Position numbers and translations under genes: made by a program. DNA of 64,000 nt from Denitromonas iodatirespirans (GTDB taxonomy: Bacteria; Pseudomonadota; Gammaproteobacteria; Burkholderiales; Rhodocyclaceae), in assembly GCF_018524365.1 (NCBI RefSeq), contig NZ_JAEKFT010000005.1, forward strand, positions 186,001 through 250,000, written 5' to 3'. The notes beneath the pieces were generated by a model that was not told where the DNA came from, did not search any database, and saw only the letters and a program-made list of their open reading frames with translations. This document shows, piece after piece, positions 1-10,983 of this stretch; within the stretch, counting starts at the first letter, position 1, and each line of letters begins with the position of its first letter.

Positions 1-177
1 ATTTCACTCACCTGCATGATTTACCCCTTGCCTGACGTGATGCACTCTTCGGGTGCGCTTGTTCGTTCCGGATGGTAGTCGATTGCGCACCCCGGGGGAA
101 GCCGCAAGCCCCGCCCCACAACGCGGAAGCGCACATCCAGGCAGCGGCCGGCGATCGACATCGCAACGGGTCCGAAC
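1..177. other. Intergenic sequence at window edge
   Basis: No convincing gene is seen here. The stretch lies downstream of fdxA (minus strand) and is probably the gap to the next gene outside the window. I see no hairpin with a U-tract that would end the fdxA transcript. Confidence 0.5.
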
Positions 178-501
178 TCAGCGCTCGAGCAGGTGACGCT
201 TCTCGGTCACCTTGGCCCATTCGTCGGCGTCGGACAGGGCATCCTTCCGTTCGATGATCGGTTTCCACTGCTTGGCCAACTCGGCATTGACCGCGATGAA
301 ATCCTGCTGATCGTCCGGCACGTCATCCTCCGCGTAGATCGCCTCGACCGGGCATTCGGCCACGCACAACGTGCAATCGATGCACTCGTCCGGATCGATC
401 ACCAGGAAATTGGGCCCTTCGCGGAAGCAATCGACCGGGCACACGTCCACGCAGTCGGTGTACTTGCATTTGACACAGGCTTCGGTCACTACATAAGTCA
501 T
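178..501 (-). CDS. fdxA: Ferredoxin FdxA, 7Fe type
   Basis: A small soluble electron carrier of 107 residues. Cysteines 9, 17, 21 and 40, 43, 46, 50, with CPV and AECPV contexts, give the two cluster motifs of [3Fe-4S][4Fe-4S] ferredoxins of the Azotobacter FdI/FdxA type; C12 and C25 are extra. The C-terminal half is the charged extension usual for FdxA. The ATG start has a good minus-strand Shine-Dalgarno (GGAGAG, 8 nt upstream). The gene is single and divergent from trxA. The partner reductase cannot be told from the sequence. Family assignment is firm; the physiological role is not visible. Confidence 0.95.
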   Translation of the reverse strand: MTYVVTEACVKCKYTDCVDVCPVDCFREGPNFLVIDPDECIDCTLCVAECPVEAIYAEDDVPDDQQDFIAVNAELAKQWKPIIERKDALSDADEWAKVTEKRHLLER

Positions 502-629
502 GATTCAATCTCTCCATTGTTGCAATTGCACAACAGCCTGACGGCCGGGACACGCCCCATAGCGCGAACTATAACGCGCCTGGTGCCGCCCCACCGCACA
601 ATCCCGGACAGCGCGAGCGGGCAGATTGC

Positions 630-658
630 TTGACGTGCGCCGTGGCTTGGCATAACTT
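630..658 (+). promoter_or_regulatory. Candidate sigma-70 promoter for trxA
   Basis: TTGACG at 630-635, a 17-bp spacer and TAACTT at 653-658 lie about 110 bp upstream of the trxA start, in the fdxA-trxA divergent gap. The -35 is good and the -10 is poor. This is inference from motif and spacing only. Confidence 0.35.
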
Positions 659-767
659 CCCCCACACAACCACACTCGATTCGCCCTTCGCGCGTATCGT
701 TTCGACCGAATCGGCCGCCAAGGCCCTGTCTGATCACACCCAGTCATCACCCCTGATGCGAGGAATC

Positions 768-1094
768 ATGAGCGAGCATATCCATTACGTCACCGACGGC
801 AGTTTCGATGCCGAGGTCCTGCAATCCTCCACGCCCGTCCTGCTGGACTACTGGGCGGAGTGGTGCGGCCCGTGCAAGATGATTGCGCCGATCCTGGACG
901 AAGTGGCCAAGGAATACGAAGGCAAGCTGAAAGTCGCCAAACTGAACATCGACGAGAACCAGGATACGCCCGCCAAGTTCGGCATCCGCGGCATTCCGAC
1001 CCTGATGCTGTTCAAGGGCGGCAACGTCGAAGCCACCAAGGTCGGCGCACTGTCCAAGTCGCAATTGACCGCCTTCATTGACAGCAACCTCTGA
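768..1094 (+). CDS. trxA: Thioredoxin 1
   Basis: A cytoplasmic thiol-disulfide reductant of 108 residues, the usual thioredoxin length. The active site WCGPC is at residues 32-36 and the cis-proline loop ([11 protein letters not shown]) follows where expected. An upstream in-frame start at 630 would add 46 residues with no thioredoxin similarity, so the ATG at 768 is chosen; a GAGGAATC stretch just upstream can act as ribosome site. The gene precedes rho, an order common in proteobacteria, with 155 bp between them and no visible terminator, so read-through into rho is possible. Confidence 0.96.
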   Translation: MSEHIHYVTDGSFDAEVLQSSTPVLLDYWAEWCGPCKMIAPILDEVAKEYEGKLKVAKLNIDENQDTPAKFGIRGIPTLMLFKGGNVEATKVGALSKSQLTAFIDSNL

Positions 1095-1249
1095 TCGGGC
1101 TAGATTCCGCTCACTTCCCGCGACGCCCTGACTTCCGGGCGCCCCGCCCCCTCCCCCGGCGTCGCGGTCGCACTCTCCCTTCTGCGTACCTCCGTTTATC
1201 ACGGCTTCCGGTCCGTCGTTCTCCTCTTCTCCCCTCCCTGTAGATCACC
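1095..1249 (+). promoter_or_regulatory. C-rich rho leader (possible autoregulatory rut region)
   Basis: This 155-bp gap before rho is unusually rich in C and poor in G on the coding strand for most of its length, especially 1160-1245, which is nearly a pyrimidine tract with scattered C residues. Such composition is what Rho binds, and rho is known to be autoregulated by premature termination in its leader in E. coli. That this leader works the same way is inference. Confidence 0.35.
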
Positions 1250-2506
1250 ATGCAACTTTCGGAGCTCAAGAATCTCCACGTCAGCGAATTGCTGGAAATG
1301 GCCCAGGCCAACGGCATCGACGGCGCCAATCGCCTGCGCAAGCAAGAACTCGTATTTGCCCTGCTGAAAAACCGCGCCAAGAAAGGCGAGCCGATCTTCG
1401 GTGACGGCGTGCTGGAGGTGTTGCCCGACGGCTTCGGCTTCCTGCGCTCACCTGAAGCCTCCTACCTGGCCGGCACCGACGACATCTACGTGTCGCCCTC
1501 CCAGGTGCGCCGCTTCAACCTGCACACCGGTGACACCATCGAGGGCGAGATCCGCACCCCGAAGGACGGCGAACGCTACTTCGCCATGGTCAAGGTGGAC
1601 AAGATCAACGGCGAGCTGCCCGAGGCGTGCAAGCACAAGATCCTGTTCGAGAACCTCACGCCACTGCACCCGACCGAGTGCCTTCAGCTCGAACGCGACA
1701 TGAAGGGCGGCGAGAACGTCACCTCCCGCGTCATCGACATGATCGCGCCGATCGGCAAGGGCCAGCGCGGCCTGCTGGTGGCCCCGCCCAAAACCGGTAA
1801 AACGGTGATGCTGCAGAACATCGCCCATGCCATCACCGCCAACCATCCCGACGTCGTCCTCATCGTGCTGCTCATCGACGAGCGCCCCGAAGAAGTGACG
1901 GAGATGCAGCGCTCGGTCAAGGGCGAGGTGGTCGCCTCCACCTTCGACGAACCCGCCTCGCGTCACGTGCAAGTGGCCGAGATGGTCATCGAAAAGGCCA
2001 AGCGCCTGGTCGAGCACAAGAAGGATGTGGTCATCCTGCTCGACTCGCTCACCCGCCTGGCGCGCGCCTACAACACCGTGGTGCCGGCCTCCGGCAAGGT
2101 GCTCACCGGCGGTGTCGATGCCAACGCCCTGCAAAAGCCCAAGCGCTTCTTCGGCGCAGCCCGCAACATCGAAGAAGGCGGCTCGCTGACCATCATCGCC
2201 ACCGCGCTGATCGACACCGGCAGCCGCATGGACGATGTGATCTACGAAGAATTCAAGGGCACCGGCAACATGGAACTGCACCTCGACCGCCGCATGGCCG
2301 AGAAGCGGGTCTATCCGGCCATCAACGTCAACCGCTCCGGCACCCGCCGCGAAGAGATGCTGATGAAGGCCGACGTGCTGCAGAAGATCTGGGTGCTGCG
2401 CAAGCTGCTCTACGGCATGGACGACATCGACGCGATGGAATTCCTGCTCGACAAGGTCAAGCAGACCAAGAGCAACGGCGAGTTCTTCGACGCCATGCGT
2501 CGCTGA
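1250..2506 (+). CDS. rho: Transcription termination factor Rho
   Basis: A hexameric RNA-dependent ATPase/translocase that ends transcription. The protein has 418 residues, close to the E. coli length. An N-terminal Rho_N helical domain (1-45) is followed by a cold-shock-like RNA-binding domain with the RNP1 motif GFGFLR (61-66) and a RecA-type motor with P-loop APPKTGKT (178-185), a Walker [13 protein letters not shown] region and the Q/R-loop segments. It is a full-length standard Rho without the long insertion seen in actinobacteria. The Shine-Dalgarno is weak, but the start is fixed by the family N-terminus (MQLSELKNL). A strong terminator follows. Confidence 0.98.
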   Translation: MQLSELKNLHVSELLEMAQANGIDGANRLRKQELVFALLKNRAKKGEPIFGDGVLEVLPDGFGFLRSPEASYLAGTDDIYVSPSQVRRFNLHTGDTIEGEIRTPKDGERYFAMVKVDKINGELPEACKHKILFENLTPLHPTECLQLERDMKGGENVTSRVIDMIAPIGKGQRGLLVAPPKTGKTVMLQNIAHAITANHPDVVLIVLLIDERPEEVTEMQRSVKGEVVASTFDEPASRHVQVAEMVIEKAKRLVEHKKDVVILLDSLTRLARAYNTVVPASGKVLTGGVDANALQKPKRFFGAARNIEEGGSLTIIATALIDTGSRMDDVIYEEFKGTGNMELHLDRRMAEKRVYPAINVNRSGTRREEMLMKADVLQKIWVLRKLLYGMDDIDAMEFLLDKVKQTKSNGEFFDAMRR

Positions 2507-2526
2507 TTCCGCCCGCGCCTCACCGC

Positions 2527-2552
2527 AAAACGCCACCTCCGGGTGGCGTTTT
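2527..2552 (+). terminator. Rho-independent terminator after rho
   Basis: A perfect 11-bp stem (AAAACGCCACC / GGTGGCGTTTT) with a TCCG tetraloop and a T-rich tail, 20 bp after the rho stop codon. Confidence 0.9.
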
Positions 2553-2634
2553 CGTTTTCGGACACGGGAAATCCCGCTTGCCGATCGCCGGCACAGCAGC
2601 AATCATCAGGGCTTTCCACCCCACGCCGCCGCCC

Positions 2635-3924
2635 ATGACGACACCGCGCGATCAGCTCTCCGCCCTCTTCGAAGCCGCCCTGGCCGCCGCCGACCCGGCC
2701 CGGATCATCCCGCCCGCGCTCGACGCCCTCGCCCCGCCTGCCGGCCGCATCGTGGTCATCGGCGCCGGCAAGGCCTCGGCCGCCATGGCGCAGATCGTCG
2801 AGCAGCACTGGGCCGACCATGCCGACCGGATCAGCGGCCTGGTGGTCACCCGCGACGGCCACGCCGTGCCCTGCCGCCACATCGAGATCGTCGAGGCCGC
2901 GCACCCCGTGCCCGACGCGCGCGGTCGCGACGCCGCCCGGCGAATGCTGCAGGAGACGGTGTCAGAGCTCAACAAAGACGACCTGGTGCTCGCCCTCATC
3001 TCCGGGGGCGGCTCCGCCCTCCTCGCCCTGCCGGCGCCGGGTATCACGCTCGACGACAAGCAGGCGATCAGCCGTGCGCTACTCAAGAGCGGCGCCACCA
3101 TCGGCGAGATCAACACCGTGCGCAAGCACCTGTCGGCCATCAAGGGCGGACGGCTCGGCCTGGCCTGCCGGCCGGCGAAGCTGGTGACCTGGCTGATCTC
3201 CGATGTACCCGGCGACGACCCCTCGCTGATCGCCTCCGGCCCCACCCTCGCAGACCCCGGCACCTGTGCCGACGCGCTGGCGATCCTGGCGCGCCACCGC
3301 ATCGAGATCTCCGCCGCCGTGCGTCACCACCTCGAAAGCGGCGCGGGCGAGACCCCCAAACCCGGCCAGGGCGGGCTGGATTCGGCCGAAGTGCGCCTGC
3401 TCGCCACACCGCAACTGGCGCTCGAAGCGGCCGCCGCATGCGCTGAGTCGATGGGGCTGCGCGCCCACATCCTGTCCGATGCCATCGAGGGCGAATCGCG
3501 CGACGTGGCCTTCGTGCATGCCGCCATCGCCCGCCAGGTGGCCGATCGCGGACAGCCCTTCACCGCGCCCTGCGTGCTGTTGTCGGGCGGCGAAACCACC
3601 GTCACCGTGCGCGGCACGGGTTGCGGCGGTCGCAATGTGGAGTTCCTCACCGCGCTGGCCCGTGCCCTGCACGGACATCCACAGATTCACGCCCTGGCGG
3701 CAGACACCGACGGGGTCGACGGCGCCGCCGAGCTGGCCGGCGCGGTCATTGACCCGACCACGCCCGCCCGCGCCCTGGCCGCCGGCCGACCGCTGCTGCG
3801 CGTGCTCGACGACAACGACGGCCACGGCCTGTTTCAGGCGCTGGGCGACAGCCTCGACACCGGCCCCACGCTCACCAACGTCAACGATTTCCGCGCCATC
3901 CTGGTCACGGCACCGACGCCCTGA
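2635..3924 (+). CDS. Glycerate 2-kinase (MOFRL family)
   Basis: Likely glycerate 2-kinase (GckA/TtuD type), making 2-phosphoglycerate from D-glycerate for glycolate/glyoxylate or tartrate breakdown. The 429-residue protein has the N-terminal DUF4147 Rossmann part with a glycine-rich IVVIGAGKASAAMA segment and LISGGGSALL, and a C-terminal MOFRL domain around VLLSGGETTVTVRGTGCGGRN. Older annotation calls this family hydroxypyruvate reductase. ATG 2635 (MTTPRDQL) is preferred over 2578, which adds an unconserved leader overlapping the rho terminator region. It converges with and overlaps the LysR gene by 20 bp. No other glycerate-pathway gene is nearby. Confidence 0.88.
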   Translation: MTTPRDQLSALFEAALAAADPARIIPPALDALAPPAGRIVVIGAGKASAAMAQIVEQHWADHADRISGLVVTRDGHAVPCRHIEIVEAAHPVPDARGRDAARRMLQETVSELNKDDLVLALISGGGSALLALPAPGITLDDKQAISRALLKSGATIGEINTVRKHLSAIKGGRLGLACRPAKLVTWLISDVPGDDPSLIASGPTLADPGTCADALAILARHRIEISAAVRHHLESGAGETPKPGQGGLDSAEVRLLATPQLALEAAAACAESMGLRAHILSDAIEGESRDVAFVHAAIARQVADRGQPFTAPCVLLSGGETTVTVRGTGCGGRNVEFLTALARALHGHPQIHALAADTDGVDGAAELAGAVIDPTTPARALAAGRPLLRVLDDNDGHGLFQALGDSLDTGPTLTNVNDFRAILVTAPTP

Positions 3925-4804
3925 CCGCGTCCAGCACCTCGAGAAAGCCCGCCAGCAACGGGCTGACCTCACCCTCAGCCATCGCCACCGAGAGCGAAAA
4001 CACCGCCGCCGCGTCGGCAATCGGCAGGTAGCGGGCGCGCGGAATGTGCACACATTCCAGCTGCGCCGGCAGCAATGCGATGCCCAGGCCGGCGGCGGCC
4101 AGCCCGATCTGGGTGGTGGCCTCGCGCGCGGTCTGAACGATGCGCGGCTCGAAACCGGCACTGCGGCACAGCTGCTGCAACAGACTCGGCAGGCCGGTGC
4201 CCACGTCGGGCGGAAAGGTGATGAAGCCTTCGTCCCGCAGGTCCACCATGCGTACCGCGCTACCCGTTGCCGCCGGATGGCTGGCGGCCATCACCAGGCG
4301 CAGCGGGTCGCGGCCGATCTCGCGCAGCACCACGCCCTCGGTCGCCATGGTCGCGGGATGGCGCACGAAACCGACATCCAGCTCGCCCCGACCGAGTGCC
4401 GCGAACTGATCGCGGGTAAACATCTCGCGCAGCTGCAGATCCACCGCCGGATACTGCGCCCGGTAGCGGCGCAGCACATCGCCCAGCACCGCGCTGTAGG
4501 GCATCGACGAAGTGAAGCCGACCCGCAAGCGCCCTGCTTCGCCACGGGCGATGCGGCGCACTTCGTCGGCCGCCGCCGCCGTGTCCGCCAGCAGACGGCG
4601 CGCCCGCTCGAGCAGATGCTCGCCGGCGGGCGTGAGTGCCACCTTGCGCTTGCTGCGCACGAACAGCGCGGTGCCCAGCGCCTCTTCCAGCGCACGGATC
4701 TGCATCGACAAGGGCGGTTGTGCCATGTGCAGGCGCTCGGCCGCGCGGGTGAAGTTCAACTCATCCGCCACGGTCACGAAGTAGCGCAGACGACGCAAGT
4801 CCAT
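3905..4804 (-). CDS. LysR-family transcriptional regulator
   Basis: A 299-residue DNA-binding regulator. The N-terminus (MDLRRLRYFVTVADELNFTR) is the LysR winged helix-turn-helix of the BenM/CatM/AlsR-like branch, followed by a periplasmic-binding-protein-like effector domain. It is divergent from the MFS transporter at 4906, so it probably controls that gene and itself from the AT-rich 101-bp gap. The effector is unknown; relatives in this branch often sense small aromatic or organic acids. Its 3' end overlaps the glycerate kinase end on the other strand. Confidence 0.9.
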   Translation of the reverse strand: MDLRRLRYFVTVADELNFTRAAERLHMAQPPLSMQIRALEEALGTALFVRSKRKVALTPAGEHLLERARRLLADTAAAADEVRRIARGEAGRLRVGFTSSMPYSAVLGDVLRRYRAQYPAVDLQLREMFTRDQFAALGRGELDVGFVRHPATMATEGVVLREIGRDPLRLVMAASHPAATGSAVRMVDLRDEGFITFPPDVGTGLPSLLQQLCRSAGFEPRIVQTAREATTQIGLAAAGLGIALLPAQLECVHIPRARYLPIADAAAVFSLSVAMAEGEVSPLLAGFLEVLDAVRASVP

Positions 4805-4818
4805 TCATATCTCCACGA

Positions 4819-4834
4819 TATCGTTTAGCCGATA
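4819..4834. promoter_or_regulatory. Candidate LysR operator in divergent gap
   Basis: An inverted repeat TATCG-N6-CGATA sits 15 bp upstream of the LysR start in a short AT-rich island between the regulator and the MFS gene. Position and symmetry suit a LysR binding site; no binding data. Confidence 0.35.
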
Positions 4835-4905
4835 AATATATATTGGACCGCGGTTTTCTGCCGATCTAGCATGCCAGCACACTCACCCCACCGAACGCAG
4901 CCTGC

Positions 4906-6141
4906 ATGCACCTGACCGCCACCGCCTCACCGAACGACGCCAGCGCCTACCTGCAAGCCGGCACCACCGACTACCGGCTGGCCAACCTCGCCGTCTTTCT
5001 CGGCGGCTTCGCCTGCTTCGCCATGCTCTATGGCACGCAGCCGCTGCTGCCGCTGCTGGCGCAGGTATTCGGCGCCTCGGCGACCGAGGTCAGCCTGTCA
5101 GTGTCGGTCAGCACCGGGGCACTGGCGCTGGCGCTCATCCCCGCCAGCCTGCTGTCGGACCGCTTCGGGCGCGGGCCGATGATGACGCTGTCGCTGGCCG
5201 CGGCCGCCGTGCTGTCGCTGCTGTGTCCGTGGGTGAGCTCCTTCAACGAACTGCTGGTGCTGCGCGCCCTGCTCGGCGTGGCGCTGGCCGGCCTGCCGGC
5301 GGCGGCCATGGCTTACCTCGGCGAAGAGGTTGCGCCCAACGCCCAGGGCCGGGCGATGGGGCTGTACATCGCCGGCAACGCCTTCGGCGGCATGACCGGC
5401 CGCTTTCTCACCGCCTGGGCCACCGACATCGCCAACTGGCAGATCGCCTTGCTGGTGCTCGGCATCCTCGGCGCCGTCGCCGCCCTGGCCTTCTGGTTCG
5501 GCCTGCCCGCCTCGCGCCACTTCCGCCGTCGCTCGATCTCGCCGGCCCAGGTGCTCGCCGACACCCGCGCCTTGCTGCGCGACGCCGGCCTGCCCTGGCT
5601 GTTCCTATGCGCTTTTTTGCTGATGGGCAGCTTCGTCGGGCTCTACAACTTCGTCACCTTCCGCCTGGTTGCGCCGCCCTTCGGCCTGGGGCAGACCGCC
5701 ATCGGCGCGATCTTCCTGCTGTACCTGGTCGGCACCTGGTCATCGGCCTGGGTCGGTCAGCTGGTCGACCGCATCGGTCGCCGGCAGGTGCTGTGGATCA
5801 TGGCCGGGCTGATGCTCGCCGGCCTGCTCCTGACCCTGCCGGCGCAGCTGGGTTGGGTGGTGCTCGGCATTGCGGTGTTCACCTTCGGCTTCTTCGGCGC
5901 CCACACCACCACCAGCGGTTGGGTCAGCCGGCGCGCCGGCGCCAGCCGCGCGCTGGCCGCCGCGGTGTACCTGTCCAGCTACTACCTGGGCAGCAGCGTG
6001 CTCGGCACCACGGTCGGTTTCGCTTGGGATGCCGGGCGCTGGTCGGCGGTGGTCGGCCTGCTGGTGGCGCTGGTCGTGCTGGTGTTGCTGGTGGCGCGGC
6101 GCCTGGCGAAGATCCCGCGCATCGCCGCTCAGGCCGCGTGA
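4906..6141 (+). CDS. MFS transporter, YnfM-like
   Basis: A 411-residue inner-membrane major facilitator protein with about 12 hydrophobic segments. A conserved loop 2-3 motif (SLLSDRFGRGPMMT) and the equivalent in the second half (GQLVDRIGRRQVL) are both present. The overall pattern resembles the YnfM/arabinose-efflux-like group, mostly proton-driven exporters. The gene stands alone opposite a LysR gene, a common arrangement for inducible efflux. The substrate is not predictable. The last 13 bp overlap the end of the convergent LysR gene at 6129. Confidence 0.88.
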   Translation: MHLTATASPNDASAYLQAGTTDYRLANLAVFLGGFACFAMLYGTQPLLPLLAQVFGASATEVSLSVSVSTGALALALIPASLLSDRFGRGPMMTLSLAAAAVLSLLCPWVSSFNELLVLRALLGVALAGLPAAAMAYLGEEVAPNAQGRAMGLYIAGNAFGGMTGRFLTAWATDIANWQIALLVLGILGAVAALAFWFGLPASRHFRRRSISPAQVLADTRALLRDAGLPWLFLCAFLLMGSFVGLYNFVTFRLVAPPFGLGQTAIGAIFLLYLVGTWSSAWVGQLVDRIGRRQVLWIMAGLMLAGLLLTLPAQLGWVVLGIAVFTFGFFGAHTTTSGWVSRRAGASRALAAAVYLSSYYLGSSVLGTTVGFAWDAGRWSAVVGLLVALVVLVLLVARRLAKIPRIAAQAA

Positions 6142-7046
6142 CAGGCGCGCAGCACTTCGAGAAAGCGCCGCACCACCCGCGGTGGGCCGGGGTGGCGCAG
6201 CACGAAGGCGTGCCAGTCGCAGTGGTAGTGGAAGCTGTGCTCGCCCACGCAGCGCATCCTGCCTTCATCCACGAAGCGCTGCGCGTAGTGCACCGGTAGA
6301 AAGCCCAGGTAGCGCCCCGACAGGACCAGCGCCACCGTCGCCTCCTGGTCGAAGGCCCGGGCCGTCGGCTGCAGGCCGAGGCGCCAGAAGGTTTCCATGT
6401 TCGGCGAGTGATAGCCCAGCCCGACCAGCGCCGCCGCGCGGATGGCCGCATCATCCGGCGCACCACCACCGGCCAGCAGCGGATGCGTGGTCGCCGCATA
6501 AAGCTGCATCGGTTCGCCGAACAGGCTCACCGAGTCGAAGCTGTCGCTGGCCCGGTGCAGCGGCTGGATGCCCAGCTGGAAGCGCCCGTCGAGCAGGCCC
6601 GACTCCAGCTCGCTGCTGTGCGCCACATGCAGGTTGATGCGTACCGCCGGCGCCTCGGCGCCGAAGCGGCCAATCGCCTCGGCCAGGTGGCAGGCCGGAT
6701 TGGTGACGAACTTGTCGAATACCGCCAGGTTCAGCTCGCCGCGCAAGTGCGCATGCAATTCCCCGATCTCGGTGCGGAAGGCATCGATTTGCGCGATCAG
6801 CCGTCGCGCCGAAGCCAGCACCGTCACCCCCTCCTCGGTCAGCGCAAAGCCGGCCCGGCCGCGCTCGCACAGGCGCACCCCGAGCCGCGTCTCCAGTGCC
6901 TTGAGATGCCGGCTGATCACCGAGCGGCTGATGTTGAGCCGCAACTCGGCCGCCGCCAGCCCGCCGGATTCGGCAATGGCAATGAATACGCGCAGCAGGC
7001 GCAGGTCGGCTTCAGCCAGATGGCTCAGCAGGGCACGGGGCTTCAT
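6129..7046 (-). CDS. LysR-family transcriptional regulator
   Basis: A 305-residue LysR regulator beginning MKPRALLSHLAEADLRLLRVF, with the HTH at about 15-75 and a substrate-binding domain after about 95. A much longer open frame continues upstream to 8477 antisense to the transaminase, but only this start gives a LysR N-terminus, and the region before it is an AT-rich intergenic gap. Divergent from the transaminase/dehydrogenase pair at 7140-9963, it is the likely regulator of that pathway, perhaps responding to beta-alanine or a related amine (inference). Confidence 0.9.
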   Translation of the reverse strand: MKPRALLSHLAEADLRLLRVFIAIAESGGLAAAELRLNISRSVISRHLKALETRLGVRLCERGRAGFALTEEGVTVLASARRLIAQIDAFRTEIGELHAHLRGELNLAVFDKFVTNPACHLAEAIGRFGAEAPAVRINLHVAHSSELESGLLDGRFQLGIQPLHRASDSFDSVSLFGEPMQLYAATTHPLLAGGGAPDDAAIRAAALVGLGYHSPNMETFWRLGLQPTARAFDQEATVALVLSGRYLGFLPVHYAQRFVDEGRMRCVGEHSFHYHCDWHAFVLRHPGPPRVVRRFLEVLRACHAA

Positions 7047-7072
7047 GGTTTCATATATCCGAAACTTAACTG

Positions 7073-7098
7073 ACGATGATTGTAGTTTTATGCATCGT
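7073..7098. promoter_or_regulatory. Candidate LysR operator for transaminase operon
   Basis: An inverted repeat ACGATG-N14-CATCGT is centred in the 93-bp AT-rich divergent gap between the LysR gene and the transaminase gene. Its position is right for a shared regulatory site. Confidence 0.35.
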
Positions 7099-7139
7099 TT
7101 GGCGCGACTAGCATGAGCCCAACCTCTCTGGAGACCGGC

Positions 7140-8447
7140 ATGAACCCGCTCGACGCCTACTGGATGCCCTTCACCATGAACCGCGCCTTCAAAGCGGCGC
7201 CGCGCATGATCAGCCGCGCCCGCGGCCACTACTACACCACCGACGACGGCCGCGAACTGCTCGACGGCTTTTCCGGCCTGTGGACCTCGGGGCTCGGCCA
7301 TTGCCACCCGAAGATCGTCGCCGCGGTGCAGGGGCAGGTGGCCGAGCTGGACTACGCCATGAGCTTCCAGGTGGGCCATCCGAAGGTGTTCGAACTGGCC
7401 AATCGCCTCACCGCCATGGCACCGGCCGGCTTCACGCAGTGCTTTTTCACCAACTCGGGCTCCGAGGCGGCCGACACCGCGCTCAAGATCGCCCTGGCCT
7501 ACCACCGGGCCTGCGGCGAGGGCCAGCGCACCCGGTTGATCGGGCGCGAACGCGGCTACCACGGGGTGAACTTCGGCGGCATGTCGGTGGGCGGCATCCC
7601 GGCCAACCGCAAGGTGTTCAGCGCCGCGCTGCTGCCCGGCGTCGATCACATCCGCCACACCCACTCGCTGCCCGACATGGCCTTCTCGCGCGGCCAGCCG
7701 AGCTGGGGCGCGCACCTGGCCGACGACCTCGAACGCCTGTGCGCGCTGCATGACGGCAGCAACATCGCCGCGCTGATCGTCGAGCCGGTGGCCGGATCCA
7801 CCGGCATCCTGGTGCCGCCCATCGGCTACCTGCAGCGCCTGCGCGAGCTCTGCGACCGGCACGGCATCCTGCTCATCTTCGACGAGGTGATCACCGCCTT
7901 CGGCCGCGTCGGCGCGCCCTTTGCCGCCGAGCGCTTCGGCGTCACGCCCGACATCATCACCACCGCCAAGGGGATCACCAACGGCGTGATGCCGATGGGC
8001 GCCGTGCTGGTGCGCGACGCCATCTATCAGGCGCTGATGCAGCGGCCGGCACACACCGTCGAGCTGTTCCACGGCTACACCTACTCCGGCCATCCGCTGG
8101 CCGCCGCGGCCGCGCTGTCCACGCTCGAGGTCTATGCCGAGGAGCACACGTTCGCCACCGCCCGCGCGCTCGAACCGGCCTTTGAAGAAGCCCTGCACGC
8201 GCTGCGCGACGCGCCGCATGTGGTCGACATCCGCAACTTCGGCCTGATGGGCGGGGTCGAACTGGCACCGCGCGCCGGCGCGCCGGGCGCACGTGGCTAC
8301 GAGGTGTTCCTCAAATGCTTCGAGGCCGGCGTGGTGATCCGCAACGGCGGCGACGTGCTGCAGTTCTCGCCCTTCCTCAACGCCACGCCCGACGAGCTGG
8401 CGCAGATCTTCACCACGGTGCGCCAGGCGCTCGCCACCACCGCCTGA
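7140..8447 (+). CDS. Omega-amino acid:pyruvate transaminase (BauA-like)
   Basis: A class-III PLP-dependent aminotransferase of 435 residues. The PLP lysine is K277 in TTAKGITNG, with the class-III segments [10 protein letters not shown] and [16 protein letters not shown]. Similarity in pattern is highest to beta-alanine:pyruvate transaminases ([11 protein letters not shown]-terminus). ATG 7140 is chosen over 7113 because GGAG lies 6 nt before it. It is followed after 22 bp by an acylating semialdehyde dehydrogenase, so the pair would convert beta-alanine to malonate semialdehyde and then acetyl-CoA. A taurine, GABA or polyamine-derived amine remains possible. Confidence 0.87.
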   Translation: MNPLDAYWMPFTMNRAFKAAPRMISRARGHYYTTDDGRELLDGFSGLWTSGLGHCHPKIVAAVQGQVAELDYAMSFQVGHPKVFELANRLTAMAPAGFTQCFFTNSGSEAADTALKIALAYHRACGEGQRTRLIGRERGYHGVNFGGMSVGGIPANRKVFSAALLPGVDHIRHTHSLPDMAFSRGQPSWGAHLADDLERLCALHDGSNIAALIVEPVAGSTGILVPPIGYLQRLRELCDRHGILLIFDEVITAFGRVGAPFAAERFGVTPDIITTAKGITNGVMPMGAVLVRDAIYQALMQRPAHTVELFHGYTYSGHPLAAAAALSTLEVYAEEHTFATARALEPAFEEALHALRDAPHVVDIRNFGLMGGVELAPRAGAPGARGYEVFLKCFEAGVVIRNGGDVLQFSPFLNATPDELAQIFTTVRQALATTA

Positions 8448-8469
8448 ACACGACACACAGGAATCGACC

Positions 8470-9963
<1,494 letters not shown>

Positions 9964-9967
9964 GACC

Positions 9968-10858
9968 TCACCGGGCGGCGAACCATTCGGCCAGGAAGCC
10001 GACCAGCGCCTGCACCTTGGCCGACAGGTGCCGGCGCGTCGGATACACCGCATGGATCGGCAACGGCGGCGGCTCCCAGCCGGTCAGCACCGGCATCAGG
10101 CGACCGCTGTCGAGCAGGGGCTGGACGAGGAAATCCGGCACCTGCACGATGCCGCGGCCGCAACTGGCCATCTCGGCCAGCAAGATGCCGTTATTGGCAC
10201 GCACCGCGCCATTGACCCGCACCGCGATGGTCTCACCGTCCGGCCCCTGAAACTGCCACAAGCTGCCGGAGGCGGCATAGCTGTAGACGAAGCAATCATG
10301 CTCGGTGAGCGCCTCCGGGTGCGCCGGCGTGCCGCGTGCCGCGAGATACGCGGGCGAGGCGGCGAGCATCAGCCGTGCCGAATCGATGCGCCGCGCCACC
10401 AGGTTCTCGCTGCCGAGCCGCCCGATCCGGATCGCCAGGTCCAGCCCCTCGTCGATGAAATCCGCCACGTTGTCGGACAGCGCCACATCCAGCGTCACCT
10501 CCGGGTAGCGCTGCAAAAAGGCGGCAAAGGCCGGCGCCAGCCGATGCACCGAGAAGGCGATCGGCGCCGACAGGCGCAGCCGGCCGGATGGGCGCCGCGC
10601 CTCGCCGGCCATCACCGCCTCGGTCTCGTCCAGCTCGGCGAGCCACTGCACGCAGCGCTCGAAATAGGCCTGGCCGGCATCGGTCGGGCTCACCTTGCGG
10701 GTGGTGCGGTTGAGCAGGCGCACGTTCAGATGCGCCTCGAGCTGCGCCACCTGGCGGGAGATGGCCGAGGTCGACAGCCCCATCCGTGCCGCCGCTGCAG
10801 CAAAACCGCCCGCCTCCACCACCTCGCAAAAAGCCCGCATGGCTTCGATCCGGTCCAT
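9968..10858 (-). CDS. LysR-family transcriptional regulator
   Basis: A 296-residue LysR protein starting MDRIEAMRAFCEVVEAGGF, the usual N-terminus of the large LysR branch that includes many regulators of quinone or electrophile response genes. An upstream in-frame start at 10897 adds 13 unconserved residues. It is divergent from doxX-gst-tautomerase and probably regulates them. It converges with mmsA with only 4 bp between the stop codons. Confidence 0.9.
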   Translation of the reverse strand: MDRIEAMRAFCEVVEAGGFAAAAARMGLSTSAISRQVAQLEAHLNVRLLNRTTRKVSPTDAGQAYFERCVQWLAELDETEAVMAGEARRPSGRLRLSAPIAFSVHRLAPAFAAFLQRYPEVTLDVALSDNVADFIDEGLDLAIRIGRLGSENLVARRIDSARLMLAASPAYLAARGTPAHPEALTEHDCFVYSYAASGSLWQFQGPDGETIAVRVNGAVRANNGILLAEMASCGRGIVQVPDFLVQPLLDSGRLMPVLTGWEPPPLPIHAVYPTRRHLSAKVQALVGFLAEWFAAR

Positions 10859-10941
10859 TCGACTATCCCAAAACGTGCAATAGTGAATTGATAGCACGCC
10901 TGTTTATCCGCCAACAAGGGATGACTAGAGTTCACTCCAAC

Positions 10942-10960
10942 GCGCGACATGCTGTCGCGC
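10942..10960 (+). promoter_or_regulatory. Perfect stem-loop in doxX leader
   Basis: GCGCGACA-TGC-TGTCGCGC, an 8-bp perfect inverted repeat ending 23 bp before the doxX ATG. It could be a regulator site or an mRNA 5' stem-loop; it has no U-tract, so it is not a terminator. Confidence 0.4.
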
Positions 10961-10983
10961 CACCGCACACCAAGGAGTTCCCC

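Noticed and set aside
521-530. Palindrome TGCAATTGCA upstream of fdxA
   Set aside because: Only 10 bp, not extended; chance cannot be excluded.
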